Positions 1 to 5,273 of a stretch of 5,273 nt of DNA are shown one piece after another. The translations under genes and the position numbers were made by a program. The DNA is taken from positions 1 to 5,273 of the forward strand of contig DATJNS010000486.1 of assembly GCA_035507915.1 (NCBI GenBank). Reading direction: 5' to 3'. Every line of letters begins with the position of its first letter. The first letter of the stretch is position 1. The notes under the pieces are model-generated. The model saw only the letters and a program-made list of their open reading frames with translations. It was not told the origin of the DNA and searched no databases. This stretch comes from JACQAI01 sp035507915 (GTDB lineage Bacteria > Pseudomonadota > Alphaproteobacteria > Elsterales > Elsteraceae).

Positions 1-59
1 AACAGGAACGCCGCCACCATGGCGAACAGCACGATGTCGATGATGGAACCGTCGCCCAT
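1..59 (-). CDS. Tim44-domain protein (TimA-like), N-terminal fragment
   Basis: Only the first 19 codons are in the window; the gene runs off the left edge. Read on the minus strand they give MGDGSIIDIVLFAMVAAFL, a short polar start followed by a hydrophobic membrane segment. This is the usual beginning of alphaproteobacterial Tim44-family proteins, which have an N-terminal membrane anchor and a C-terminal Tim44/MBA1-like domain and act at the inner membrane. The ATG at 59-57 is preceded by TAGGA (71-67) with 7 bases between, a good ribosome binding site. Two other ATGs just upstream (64-62 and 67-65) are out of frame. The gene is divergent from fxsA, an arrangement common in alphaproteobacteria and itself support for the call. 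The diagnostic C-terminal domain is not visible, so the call rests on the N-terminus plus context. Confidence 0.75.
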   Translation of the reverse strand, partial: MGDGSIIDIVLFAMVAAFL

Positions 60-201
60 CGCATCATCCTACCCGGAACCGCTGGGAATCCGCAGCGTCG
101 GCGCGCCTCACCATCAGGGCTCGGGTGATGTCGCTTCCCGATCGACCCGGGACGACGTGCGCATGGGGTGTAGATAGGCCCTGGCGTGGTAAAGAGCAAG
201 C
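60..201. promoter_or_regulatory. Divergent promoter region between tim44-like gene and fxsA
   Basis: This 142-bp gap separates two divergent starts, so it must carry promoters for both directions. On the plus strand a TAGATA hexamer at 171-176, preceded by TG (169-170) as in extended -10 elements, lies 25 bases before the fxsA start. No good TTGACA-like -35 box sits at the right spacing (CGGGAC at 148-153 is poor), so the promoter call is weak. Two dyads are visible: an interrupted hairpin at 80-97 (CGCTG/CAGCG arms) whose centre overlaps a GAATC site (86-90), and a 14-bp palindrome at 142-155 with a CCCGGG core and one mismatched pair. I could not recognise a promoter for the minus-strand gene. 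Confidence 0.4.
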
Positions 202-702
202 GTGCCCACCTTTTTGCGACTGTTGCCGGTGGCCCTGCCGGCTGCCGAGATCGTCACCCTGATCGTCGTTGCTCAGCTGATCGGCATCGGCTGGACGTTG
301 CTGGCGCTCGCCGCCTCGGCGCTCGCCGGCGTGCTGGTCATCCGGGTCCTCGGTGCGCTCAGCCTGGTCGGGCTGCGCGACGCGTTGGCGCGGCGCGAGC
401 CGCCGGCCGGGCCGCTGCTTCGTGGCGCTTGCGTGCTGATCGCCGGCATGCTCCTGATCCTTCCGGGTTTCCTGAGCGACGTGATCGCTCTTCTGCTGCT
501 GATCCCGCCGACCCGTCGCGCCCTGACCGGTACATTGTGGCGCCTGGGACGGTGGCCGGCGGGCGGCAGCCGCGGGTTCGAGGAGCGTGGTTCGACGGTG
601 ATCGACGGCGACTATCACGAGGTGCCGCCCGACGACGGAATCGTCCCGCCCGAGCGGCGGCTGGGCGACGATCCCGACGACCGGCCGCGCCCGAAACCGT
701 GA
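202..702 (+). CDS. fxsA: FxsA family cytoplasmic membrane protein
   Basis: A 166-residue inner-membrane protein of the FxsA family, named after an E. coli protein (158 residues) whose overproduction relieves exclusion of phage T7 by the F plasmid; its normal role is not settled. Hydrophobic segments run at about residues 6-27, 31-56 and 74-102. The family pattern is clear: LPAAEI at 12-17, the small-residue segment at 35-48, ALARREPP at 61-68 and LILPGFLSDVIALLLLIPP at 85-103, a loop and helix typical of FxsA. The rest is a soluble, charged tail with IDGDYHEV at 134-141, a motif position conserved in alphaproteobacterial members, and a Pro/Asp/Arg-rich end. The start is GTG at 202, five bases after AAAGAG (191-196); in-frame TTG (214, 223) and GTG (229) codons are alternatives, but they cut into the first membrane segment. 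The phosphatase gene begins 10 bases after its stop. Confidence 0.9.
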   Translation: MPTFLRLLPVALPAAEIVTLIVVAQLIGIGWTLLALAASALAGVLVIRVLGALSLVGLRDALARREPPAGPLLRGACVLIAGMLLILPGFLSDVIALLLLIPPTRRALTGTLWRLGRWPAGGSRGFEERGSTVIDGDYHEVPPDDGIVPPERRLGDDPDDRPRPKP

Positions 703-712
703 GACGGCCATC

Positions 713-1279
713 ATGATCCTGGTCCGGCACGGCCAGTCCGAGTTCAACGTCCATTACGGACGTACCCGCCAGGATCCGGGCATCCGCGATCCCGCGCTGA
801 CCGCGGACGGCCGTGCCCAGGCGCGCGCCGCCGCCGCGAGCTTGGCGGCGCTCGAGCTCCGGCGGCTGATCAGCAGCCCGTATCGACGCGCGCTCGAGAC
901 CGCCGAGATCATCGCGAGCGCGCTCGGCGTGCCGGTCGACATCGATCCGACGGTCGGCGAGCGGGTCGCTTTCTCCTGCGATCTCGGCAGCCACCCGGTC
1001 GAGCTGGCGCGCCGCTGGCCCGACTGGTCGTTCGACCACCTGCCGGCGCAATGGTGGCCCGATCACGAGGAGCCCGAGACCGGGCTGGTGGCGCGTTGCT
1101 CGCGCTTCCGGGCGGTCACCGACGATCTTGCCGACCGCGATCGCGTCGCCATCGTCACGCACTGGGGCTTCATCCGGGCGCTGACCGGATTGACGGTCGC
1201 GAACGCCGCCATCGTGCGCTTCCGGGCGCGGCCGCTGCCGAGCGCCGAGCTCGTCCGCCATGTTGTGCCACAGGGGTGA
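713..1279 (+). CDS. Histidine phosphatase superfamily protein (phosphoglycerate mutase-like)
   Basis: A 188-residue cytoplasmic enzyme of the branch-1 histidine phosphatase superfamily (phosphoglycerate mutase-like fold), which removes or moves phosphate through a phosphohistidine intermediate. The active-site set is complete: RHG at residues 5-7 with nucleophile His6, Arg58 in SSPYRRALETA (54-64), probable acid Glu83 in VGER, and the second histidine, His150, in THWGF (149-153). The region between about 85 and 125, rich in Trp (102, 105, 114, 115), is the variable cap that sets substrate, and I do not recognise it. It is short for a true glycolytic mutase (around 230-250 residues), so phosphatase activity on an unknown substrate is more likely. 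The ATG at 713 follows GAGACGG (701-707) and is 10 bases after the fxsA stop, suggesting cotranscription and probably coupling. It is not part of the usual fxsA-secB neighbourhood that I know. Confidence 0.87.
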   Translation: MILVRHGQSEFNVHYGRTRQDPGIRDPALTADGRAQARAAAASLAALELRRLISSPYRRALETAEIIASALGVPVDIDPTVGERVAFSCDLGSHPVELARRWPDWSFDHLPAQWWPDHEEPETGLVARCSRFRAVTDDLADRDRVAIVTHWGFIRALTGLTVANAAIVRFRARPLPSAELVRHVVPQG

Positions 1280-1341
1280 TCCGTGCTAACGGCTCGCCGC
1301 CATAGGATCCTGCCCACCCACAACCGCCGGGGCTCTTCGCG

Positions 1342-1869
1342 ATGACCGACAGCACCAACGGCAGCGCCGGCGCTCCGGCCGGCAGCGCCTTCCCGCCCGG
1401 CGCGGTGCCGCAGCAACTGCAGCTCGTGGTCAACACGCAGTACGTGAAGGATCTGTCGTTCGAGAATCCGAACGCGCCGCAGAGCCTGGCGGCCCAGGCG
1501 AGCCAACCGAACATCGACGTCAACGTCAACGTCCAGGCGCGCGGCCTCGCGACCAACACCTACGAAGTCGTGCTCAGCATCACGTGCACGGCGAAGCACG
1601 AGGCGATGACGGCGTTCATCGTCGAGGTCGCCTACGCCGGCGTGTTCACGCTGACCAACGCGCCGCCCGAGCACGTGCACCCGCTGTTGCTGATCGAGTG
1701 TCCGCGGCTGTTGTTCCCGTTCGCGCGCGCGCTGGTCGCCAACGCGACACGCGACGGCGGTTTCCTGCCCTTGCTCATCCAGCCGATCGACTTTCTCGAT
1801 CTGTACCGCCGCCAGGTCGCCGCGCAGGGCGGCGCCGTCGAGCCGCCGGCGCCGCCACAAGGCCCTTAG
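1342..1869 (+). CDS. secB: Protein-export chaperone SecB
   Basis: SecB is the cytosolic tetrameric chaperone that keeps preproteins unfolded and hands them to SecA for Sec translocation. The 175-residue product carries the family blocks in order: QYVKDLSFENPNAP at 33-46 (E. coli has a closely similar YTKDISFEAPNAP), beta strands at about 57-84, VEVAYAGVFTL at 94-104, then ECPRLLFPFARALVANATR at 119-137 and PIDFLDLYRRQ at 148-158. The first 25 residues and last 15 are low-complexity Ala/Gly/Pro, common in alphaproteobacterial SecB. The length is normal for this class, slightly longer than the E. coli protein (155). ATG 1342 has only a weak Shine-Dalgarno (GGGG about nine bases upstream) but is the only sensible start. 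A 62-bp gap separates it from the phosphatase gene; I see no clear promoter there (TAGGAT at 1303-1308 lacks a partner -35), so readthrough from fxsA is plausible. Confidence 0.97.
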   Translation: MTDSTNGSAGAPAGSAFPPGAVPQQLQLVVNTQYVKDLSFENPNAPQSLAAQASQPNIDVNVNVQARGLATNTYEVVLSITCTAKHEAMTAFIVEVAYAGVFTLTNAPPEHVHPLLLIECPRLLFPFARALVANATRDGGFLPLLIQPIDFLDLYRRQVAAQGGAVEPPAPPQGP

Positions 1870-1879
1870 CCCGCCGGCC

Positions 1880-1895
1880 CGGGCGCATCCGCCCG
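1880..1895 (+). terminator. Short GC hairpin after secB, possible weak terminator
   Basis: A perfect 6-bp stem, CGGGCG paired with CGCCCG, closes a four-base loop (CATC) and begins 11 bases after the secB stop codon. It lies in the right place to end the fxsA-phosphatase-secB transcript, but the following bases (TCGTTCG) are not a T-tract. It could be a weak terminator, an RNA 3' end stabiliser, or chance in GC-rich DNA. Confidence 0.35.
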
Positions 1896-1910
1896 TCGTT
1901 CGATGCGGAG

Positions 1911-1933
1911 CGAATTGATCAAAAATTAATTCG
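1911..1933. promoter_or_regulatory. AT-rich imperfect palindrome upstream of the kinase gene
   Basis: A 23-bp dyad centred near 1922 has outer arms CGAATT (1911-1916) and AATTCG (1928-1933). One mismatched pair comes next, then two more complementary pairs (1918-1919 with 1925-1926). It stands out because the stretch 1912-1932 is nearly all A/T in a GC-rich window. It lies 17 bases before the kinase ATG, where an operator or core promoter would be expected. TTGATC at 1915-1920 could be a -35 box, but no matching -10 is convincing. It is probably a transcription factor site or promoter element; the factor is unknown. Confidence 0.4.
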
Positions 1934-1950
1934 GGTTTGCTCAGACTGCG

Positions 1951-4092
1951 ATGACGCGCGCGGGCAGCTCGGGCTTTCCGACAATTATCCTTGAAACTTC
2001 ATCGACCGGCGGCAACGCCACGGCGTCGGCCGATCCGGCTCCGTTCCTCGCGAACACGCTGGCCGGACGTCGCGATCGTCTGACCGCGGTCGCCGCCGTC
2101 CTGCTGTCCTTGCTCGCGCTCGCCGTCGCGGTTCCGTTCGCCACCGTGCGATGGCCCGCGGTGCCGGCCTTCATTCCTGCCTATGAAGCCGCGCTGATCC
2201 TGACCGATCTGATCACCGCGTTGCTTCTGATCGGCCAGTTCCGACAACTGCGCACGCCCTCGGTGCTCGTGCTCGGCGCCGGCTATCTGTTCGACGCCCT
2301 GATCGTGGTCGCGCATCTGCTGAGTTTTCCCGGCGTGTTCGCCGAAACCGGCCTGCTCGGCGGCAACGAGCAGACGACGCCGTGGCTCTACGGCTTCTGG
2401 CACGCCATCTTTCCGCTGTTCGTCGTCGTCTACGCCGTGATCGCGCACGGCGAGATGGATCGGCCGCTCGTCGAGACGCGCGTGGGCACGGCGCTCGGCA
2501 TCGGCGTGCTGACGGCCGTCCTGTTGGCCGGCGGCTCGATGCTGATCGCGACGGCGGGCGTCGGCTATCTGCGCCCGATCATCGTCGGCGGCGACTACGC
2601 GCGCGTCAGTCACCGCTTCGGAGCCGTTGCCTGGCTCGTCCTCGCCTGCGTGCCCGTCCTGTTGTGGTATCGCACGCGCGCCCGCACCGTGCTCGATCTG
2701 TGGCTGCTGGTCGTGATGATCACCTGGCTGCTCGACGTGCTGCTGAGCGCCTTGGTCGCGACGGCGCGCTACGATTTCGGTTGGTACGCCGGGCGGCTCT
2801 ACGGCTTGCTGGCGGCGAGCTTCGTGCTGGGCGCCTTGTTGCTCGAAGCGGGCAATCTCTATGGCCGCCTGGCGCGATCGCTCGACCTCGCGCGCGCCCG
2901 TACCGCCGCGCTCGCCCAGTCGCAGGAACAGTTGCGCCACGCGCAAAAAATGGAGGCGATGGGCCAGCTGACCGGCGGCGTCGCCCACGACTTCAACAAT
3001 CTCCTGACCATCATCGTCGGCAATCTCGACATGATCGAGCGGCATGCCGACGACGCCACCCGCGTGCGTCGGCTGATCGCGGCCGCCCAGCGCGGCGCGG
3101 CACGCGGCGCCAAGCTGACCCAGCAGCTGCTCGTGTTCGCGCGCCGCCAGCTGCTGCGCCCGGAGACCGTCAACCCGAACCGGCTGCTGCTCGATTTCGA
3201 GGGTCTCATCTCGCGGGCGGTCGGCGAGACCATTCGCGTCGAGCTCGCCCTCGATCCCGCGCTCGATCCGGTTCGCATCGATCCCGGCCAGTTCGAGGCG
3301 GCGATCCTCAACCTCGTCATCAACGCGCGCGACGCGATGCCGGAAGGCGGCCGCGTCTCGGTCAGCAGCCGGAACGCCACGCTCGACGACGCCGCCGCGG
3401 CGGTCGTCCCCGATGCCCGAGCGGGCGCCTACGCGGTCATCGAGGTCGCCGATCGCGGCGTCGGGATTCCCGACGCACTGCTCGCCAAGGTGTTCGAGCC
3501 GTTCTTCACGACCAAGGACGTCGGCAAGGGCTCCGGGCTCGGCCTGTCGCAGGTCTACGGTTTCGTTCGCGAGAGCGGCGGCCACGTGCGCATCCGCAGC
3601 ACCGAGGGCGCGGGCACCACGGTCGAGCTGTGGCTACCCCGCTCGGCCGAGCGTCCGGCCGACACGAGCGATGCCGCAACCGTGCGCGTCCCGCTGCGCG
3701 CCGCGACCGGCGGCGAGGTCGTGCTGGTCGTCGAGGACGATCAGGACGTGCGCGACCTGGTGTCGGAAAGTCTCCAGGAGCTCGGCTACCACACGCTGGT
3801 CGCGCGCGACGCCGCCGATGCGCTGCACCTGCTGCGCCAACCGGATCGGCGCATCGACATTCTGTTCTCCGACATCGTGATGCCCGGCGGCATGAACGGC
3901 GCGCAGCTCGCCGTCGAGGCGCGGCGCCTGCGCCCGGTCCTCAAGGTGTTGCTGACCTCCGGCTACACCGCGGATGCGCTGTCGAGCGACCACGGCCTAT
4001 CGGCCAACATGGATGCGGGCTTGTTGCGCAAACCGTATCGCACCGAGGATCTGGCGACGCAATTGCGCGTGGTGCTGGGCGGCCGCGACTGA
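1951..4092 (+). CDS. Membrane-bound MASE4 hybrid sensor histidine kinase with C-terminal receiver domain
   Basis: A 713-residue hybrid two-component kinase. Residues about 44-300 form a membrane sensor with roughly eight hydrophobic segments (about 44-66, 79-97, 104-126, 149-165, 178-202, 224-240, 247-271, 281-300). Blocks such as PAFIPAYEAALILTDLITAL (72-91), GQFRQL (95-100), LLSFPGVF (123-130) and PWLYGFWHAIFPLF (144-157) match MASE4, a sensor domain of unknown ligand. A linker helix leads to HisKA with phospho-accepting His346 in GGVAHDFNNLL. HATPase_c follows: N box with Asn454 and Asn458 (NLVINARDAM), G1 DRGVGIP (501-507), F box FEPFFTTK (515-522), G2 GKGSGLGLS (525-533). The receiver at about 589-708 is complete: Glu595/Asp596 pocket, Asp641 acceptor (SDIVMP), Thr669, Lys694 (RKPY). 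No PAS domain, HPt domain or separate regulator gene is present, so its partner is elsewhere. ATG 1951 has no clear Shine-Dalgarno; an in-frame TAA at 1927-1929 rules out a longer start. Confidence 0.93.
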   Translation: MTRAGSSGFPTIILETSSTGGNATASADPAPFLANTLAGRRDRLTAVAAVLLSLLALAVAVPFATVRWPAVPAFIPAYEAALILTDLITALLLIGQFRQLRTPSVLVLGAGYLFDALIVVAHLLSFPGVFAETGLLGGNEQTTPWLYGFWHAIFPLFVVVYAVIAHGEMDRPLVETRVGTALGIGVLTAVLLAGGSMLIATAGVGYLRPIIVGGDYARVSHRFGAVAWLVLACVPVLLWYRTRARTVLDLWLLVVMITWLLDVLLSALVATARYDFGWYAGRLYGLLAASFVLGALLLEAGNLYGRLARSLDLARARTAALAQSQEQLRHAQKMEAMGQLTGGVAHDFNNLLTIIVGNLDMIERHADDATRVRRLIAAAQRGAARGAKLTQQLLVFARRQLLRPETVNPNRLLLDFEGLISRAVGETIRVELALDPALDPVRIDPGQFEAAILNLVINARDAMPEGGRVSVSSRNATLDDAAAAVVPDARAGAYAVIEVADRGVGIPDALLAKVFEPFFTTKDVGKGSGLGLSQVYGFVRESGGHVRIRSTEGAGTTVELWLPRSAERPADTSDAATVRVPLRAATGGEVVLVVEDDQDVRDLVSESLQELGYHTLVARDAADALHLLRQPDRRIDILFSDIVMPGGMNGAQLAVEARRLRPVLKVLLTSGYTADALSSDHGLSANMDAGLLRKPYRTEDLATQLRVVLGGRD

Positions 4093-4099
4093 GAACGGG

Positions 4100-4118
4100 C
4101 TGAGCGGTGCGCGCTCAG
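4100..4118. terminator. Hairpin between convergent kinase and dnaQ genes, possible bidirectional terminator
   Basis: CTGAGCG (4100-4106) and CGCTCAG (4112-4118) form a perfect 7-bp stem with a 5-base loop, within and just beyond the 22-bp gap where the two genes meet tail to tail. The right arm includes the dnaQ stop codon (4117-4115). There is no T-tract on either side, so it is not a classic intrinsic terminator, but its position between convergent genes fits a shared 3' end. Confidence 0.45.
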
Positions 4119-4801
4119 GCGGTGCCGGTGGACGCCTCGCCGCGCATCCACAACGGCTCTTTCAGCTGCGCGAGCAACACCGCGTGAGCCGCCAACTCAT
4201 CCACCGTCGGCGCGTGCGGACGCGCCGGCCGCAGCACCCGCTCGATCGCGGCGACGCGGGCCGCCGCCGCCGCGAGCTCGAGGCCGTGCTGACGACCGCC
4301 GATCAACTCGAGATAGACCTCGGCGAGCAGCTCGGCATCGAGCAGCGCGCCATGCTTGGTGCGCTGCGTGTTGTCGACGCCGAAGCGCCTGCACAACGCA
4401 TCGAGGCTGACCTGCGTGCCCGGAAACCGTCGGCGCGCGAGCTGCAGCGTGCACATGGCGCGCTCGGCGCCGAGCGGCGCGCGCTCGCAGCGCGCGAGCT
4501 CGGCGTTGATGAAGCGCATGTCGAACTCGGCGTTGTGGATCACCAGGGTGGCGTCCCCGATGAAGCCGAGAAGCTCGTCGACGATGCTCGCGAACAGCGG
4601 ATGCTCGCGCAGGAAGCTGTCCGACAGGCCGTGGATCGCGAAGGCCTCCTCCGGCATGTCGCGTTCCGGATTGATGTAGCGCTGGAACACCTGCCCGGTC
4701 GGCACGCTGTTCATCAGCTCGACGCCGGCGATCTCGACGATGCGGTGGCCGGCGTTCGGATCGAGCCCCGTGGTCTCGGTGTCGAGGACGATCTCGCGCA
4801 T
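4115..4801 (-). CDS. dnaQ: DNA polymerase III epsilon subunit, 3'-5' proofreading exonuclease
   Basis: The epsilon subunit is the proofreading exonuclease of the replicative polymerase core and binds the alpha subunit through its C-terminal part. The 228-residue product has all three exonuclease motifs: Exo I DTETTGL with Asp7 and Glu9, Exo II HNAEFDMRFI with Asp94, and Exo III HGALLDAELLAEVY with His150 and Asp155, i.e. a DEDDh enzyme. QHGLEL at 171-176, after the catalytic domain, matches the position and pattern of the beta-clamp-binding motif of epsilon (QTSMAF in E. coli). The tail 177-228 would contact alpha. ATG 4801 is chosen because the family begins a few residues before Exo I and GAGA (4810-4807) precedes it by five bases; an in-frame ATG at 4897 would add 32 unrelated residues and overlap coaE by 55 bp. 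It lies 41 bp downstream of coaE and is probably cotranscribed with it. Confidence 0.96.
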   Translation of the reverse strand: MREIVLDTETTGLDPNAGHRIVEIAGVELMNSVPTGQVFQRYINPERDMPEEAFAIHGLSDSFLREHPLFASIVDELLGFIGDATLVIHNAEFDMRFINAELARCERAPLGAERAMCTLQLARRRFPGTQVSLDALCRRFGVDNTQRTKHGALLDAELLAEVYLELIGGRQHGLELAAAAARVAAIERVLRPARPHAPTVDELAAHAVLLAQLKEPLWMRGEASTGTA

Positions 4802-4842
4802 CGTTATCTCGCTATTGATTGTGGGAGCTGGATCCGAACCCC

Positions 4843-5273
4843 CTATATCTTGAGCCTCACGGGCTTCCGATGCAAGCGCGGCATCGCACTCGTCCACAGC
4901 CAGCCCGTGGGTTGACGGACCGGTCGGAGCTGCCTCAGGGCTCGGCGCAGCCGACGTCGCGTCAGTGCCTTGTCGAGCCCGGTCGGGATCACGATGTCGG
5001 CGCGCCGGCGTTTCTCGGCGTCGGACATCTGCTGGGCGAGAATCGCCGCGAACTTCTCCCGCGTCATGCCGCGCCGGCGCAGCACCCGTTGACGCTGCAG
5101 CAGGGCAGGCGCGCTGACGACCAGGATTGCGACACAGCGGCGCGCCGATCCGGATTCGAACAGCAGCGGGATATCGAGCACGACCGATCGGGTGCGCCGC
5201 ATCGCGTGGGCGCGCAGGAACCGATGCTGGGCCTCGAACACCAGGGGATGCACGATCGCTTCGAGCGCTTTCA
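4843..5273 (-). CDS. coaE: Dephospho-CoA kinase, C-terminal part (gene cut by the window edge)
   Basis: CoaE phosphorylates the 3'-hydroxyl of dephospho-CoA with ATP, the last step of coenzyme A synthesis, in the cytosol. The frame is open to the right edge and gives the last 142 codons, starting KALEAIVHPLVFEAQ. Comparison with E. coli CoaE (LLHPLI near residue 86 of 206) puts the break at about residue 80, so the P-loop and start are outside. Visible family blocks are the HPLV segment, VVLDIPLLFESG (the core strand and substrate-site loop), RVLRRRGMTREKFAAILAQQ (the lid region) and MSDAEKRRRADIVIPTG. The end, from about RQPTGWLWTS to RKPVRLKI, is some 20 residues longer than I expect and rich in Arg. 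An internal ATG or GTG near 5253 is not the start, because the conserved sequence continues upstream of it. The stop is TAG at 4845-4843. Confidence 0.95.
   Translation of the reverse strand, partial: KALEAIVHPLVFEAQHRFLRAHAMRRTRSVVLDIPLLFESGSARRCVAILVVSAPALLQRQRVLRRRGMTREKFAAILAQQMSDAEKRRRADIVIPTGLDKALTRRRLRRALRQLRPVRQPTGWLWTSAMPRLHRKPVRLKI

Noticed and set aside
359..1261. 300-codon minus-strand frame opposite fxsA and the phosphatase gene
   Set aside because: No family resemblance and Arg/Ala/Asp-rich; both plus-strand genes are well supported.
1915..1929. FNR/FixK-type box (TTGAT ... ATTAA)
   Set aside because: The half-sites are 5 bases apart instead of 4 and the second differs from ATCAA, so it does not fit the TTGAT-N4-ATCAA consensus.
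1990..1995. CTTGAA, resembling a heat-shock sigma factor -35 element
   Set aside because: It lies inside the kinase reading frame and I see no fitting -10 element followed by a start that keeps the first membrane segment.
1999..3585. 528-codon open frame on the minus strand opposite the kinase gene
   Set aside because: Its product is Gln/Arg/Asp-rich without recognisable domains, and the plus strand carries an intact kinase with every motif. Long antisense frames are expected in GC-rich genes.
2382..4103. 573-codon plus-strand frame within the kinase gene
   Set aside because: Arg- and Ala-rich low-complexity product in a shifted frame over conserved kinase domains; a codon-bias shadow.
4821..4850. 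GGTTCGGATCC-like stretch on the minus strand between coaE and dnaQ, suggesting a tRNA T-arm
   Set aside because: No T-stem pairing, no acceptor stem and no anticodon arm could be built; it overlaps the coaE stop.
4802..4897. Longer dnaQ start at ATG 4897
   Set aside because: Adds 32 residues unlike any DnaQ N-terminus and overlaps coaE by 55 bp; ATG 4801 puts Exo I at residue 7, as expected.
5251..5253. GTG/ATG at 5253 as the start of a short independent gene
   Set aside because: Conserved CoaE residues (LEAI before VHPLV) continue upstream in the same frame to the window edge, so this is an internal codon.

Overview
The window is a strongly GC-rich piece of bacterial chromosome. It looks alphaproteobacterial: a Tim44-domain protein gene, fxsA, secB, dnaQ and coaE lie side by side, a housekeeping grouping that recurs in many Alphaproteobacteria and is often near the replication origin. 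The protein sequences agree with this, for example the MGDGSIIDIVLF start of the Tim44-like protein and the GGRQHGLEL tail motif of DnaQ. I cannot name the genus; GC content and the inserted genes suggest a Rhodospirillales- or Hyphomicrobiales-type organism.

Layout, left to right. Positions 1-59 (minus) hold the first 19 codons of a tim44-like gene that runs off the left edge. Positions 60-201 are a divergent promoter region. On the plus strand follow fxsA (202-702), a histidine-phosphatase gene (713-1279) and secB (1342-1869). After an 81-bp gap with a terminator-like hairpin and an AT-rich palindrome comes a large membrane-bound hybrid histidine kinase (1951-4092). It meets dnaQ (4115-4801, minus) tail to tail across a 22-bp gap with a hairpin. 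coaE (4843 to beyond the right edge, minus) lies upstream of dnaQ in the same direction.

The core genes serve protein export and membrane biogenesis (Tim44-like, FxsA, SecB), replication fidelity (DnaQ) and coenzyme A synthesis (CoaE). They look like a conserved neighbourhood rather than one pathway. The two genes that look added to it are the histidine phosphatase between fxsA and secB and the MASE4-HisKA-HATPase-REC hybrid kinase between secB and dnaQ. The kinase has its own AT-rich upstream region with a 23-bp imperfect palindrome, so it is probably controlled separately.

I found no RNA genes, insertion sequences, CRISPR arrays, attachment sites or clear signs of recent transfer. I see no convincing case for an undescribed system. 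The most interesting points are the orphan kinase with a sensor domain of unknown ligand, its palindromic upstream region, and the histidine phosphatase of unknown substrate close to it.
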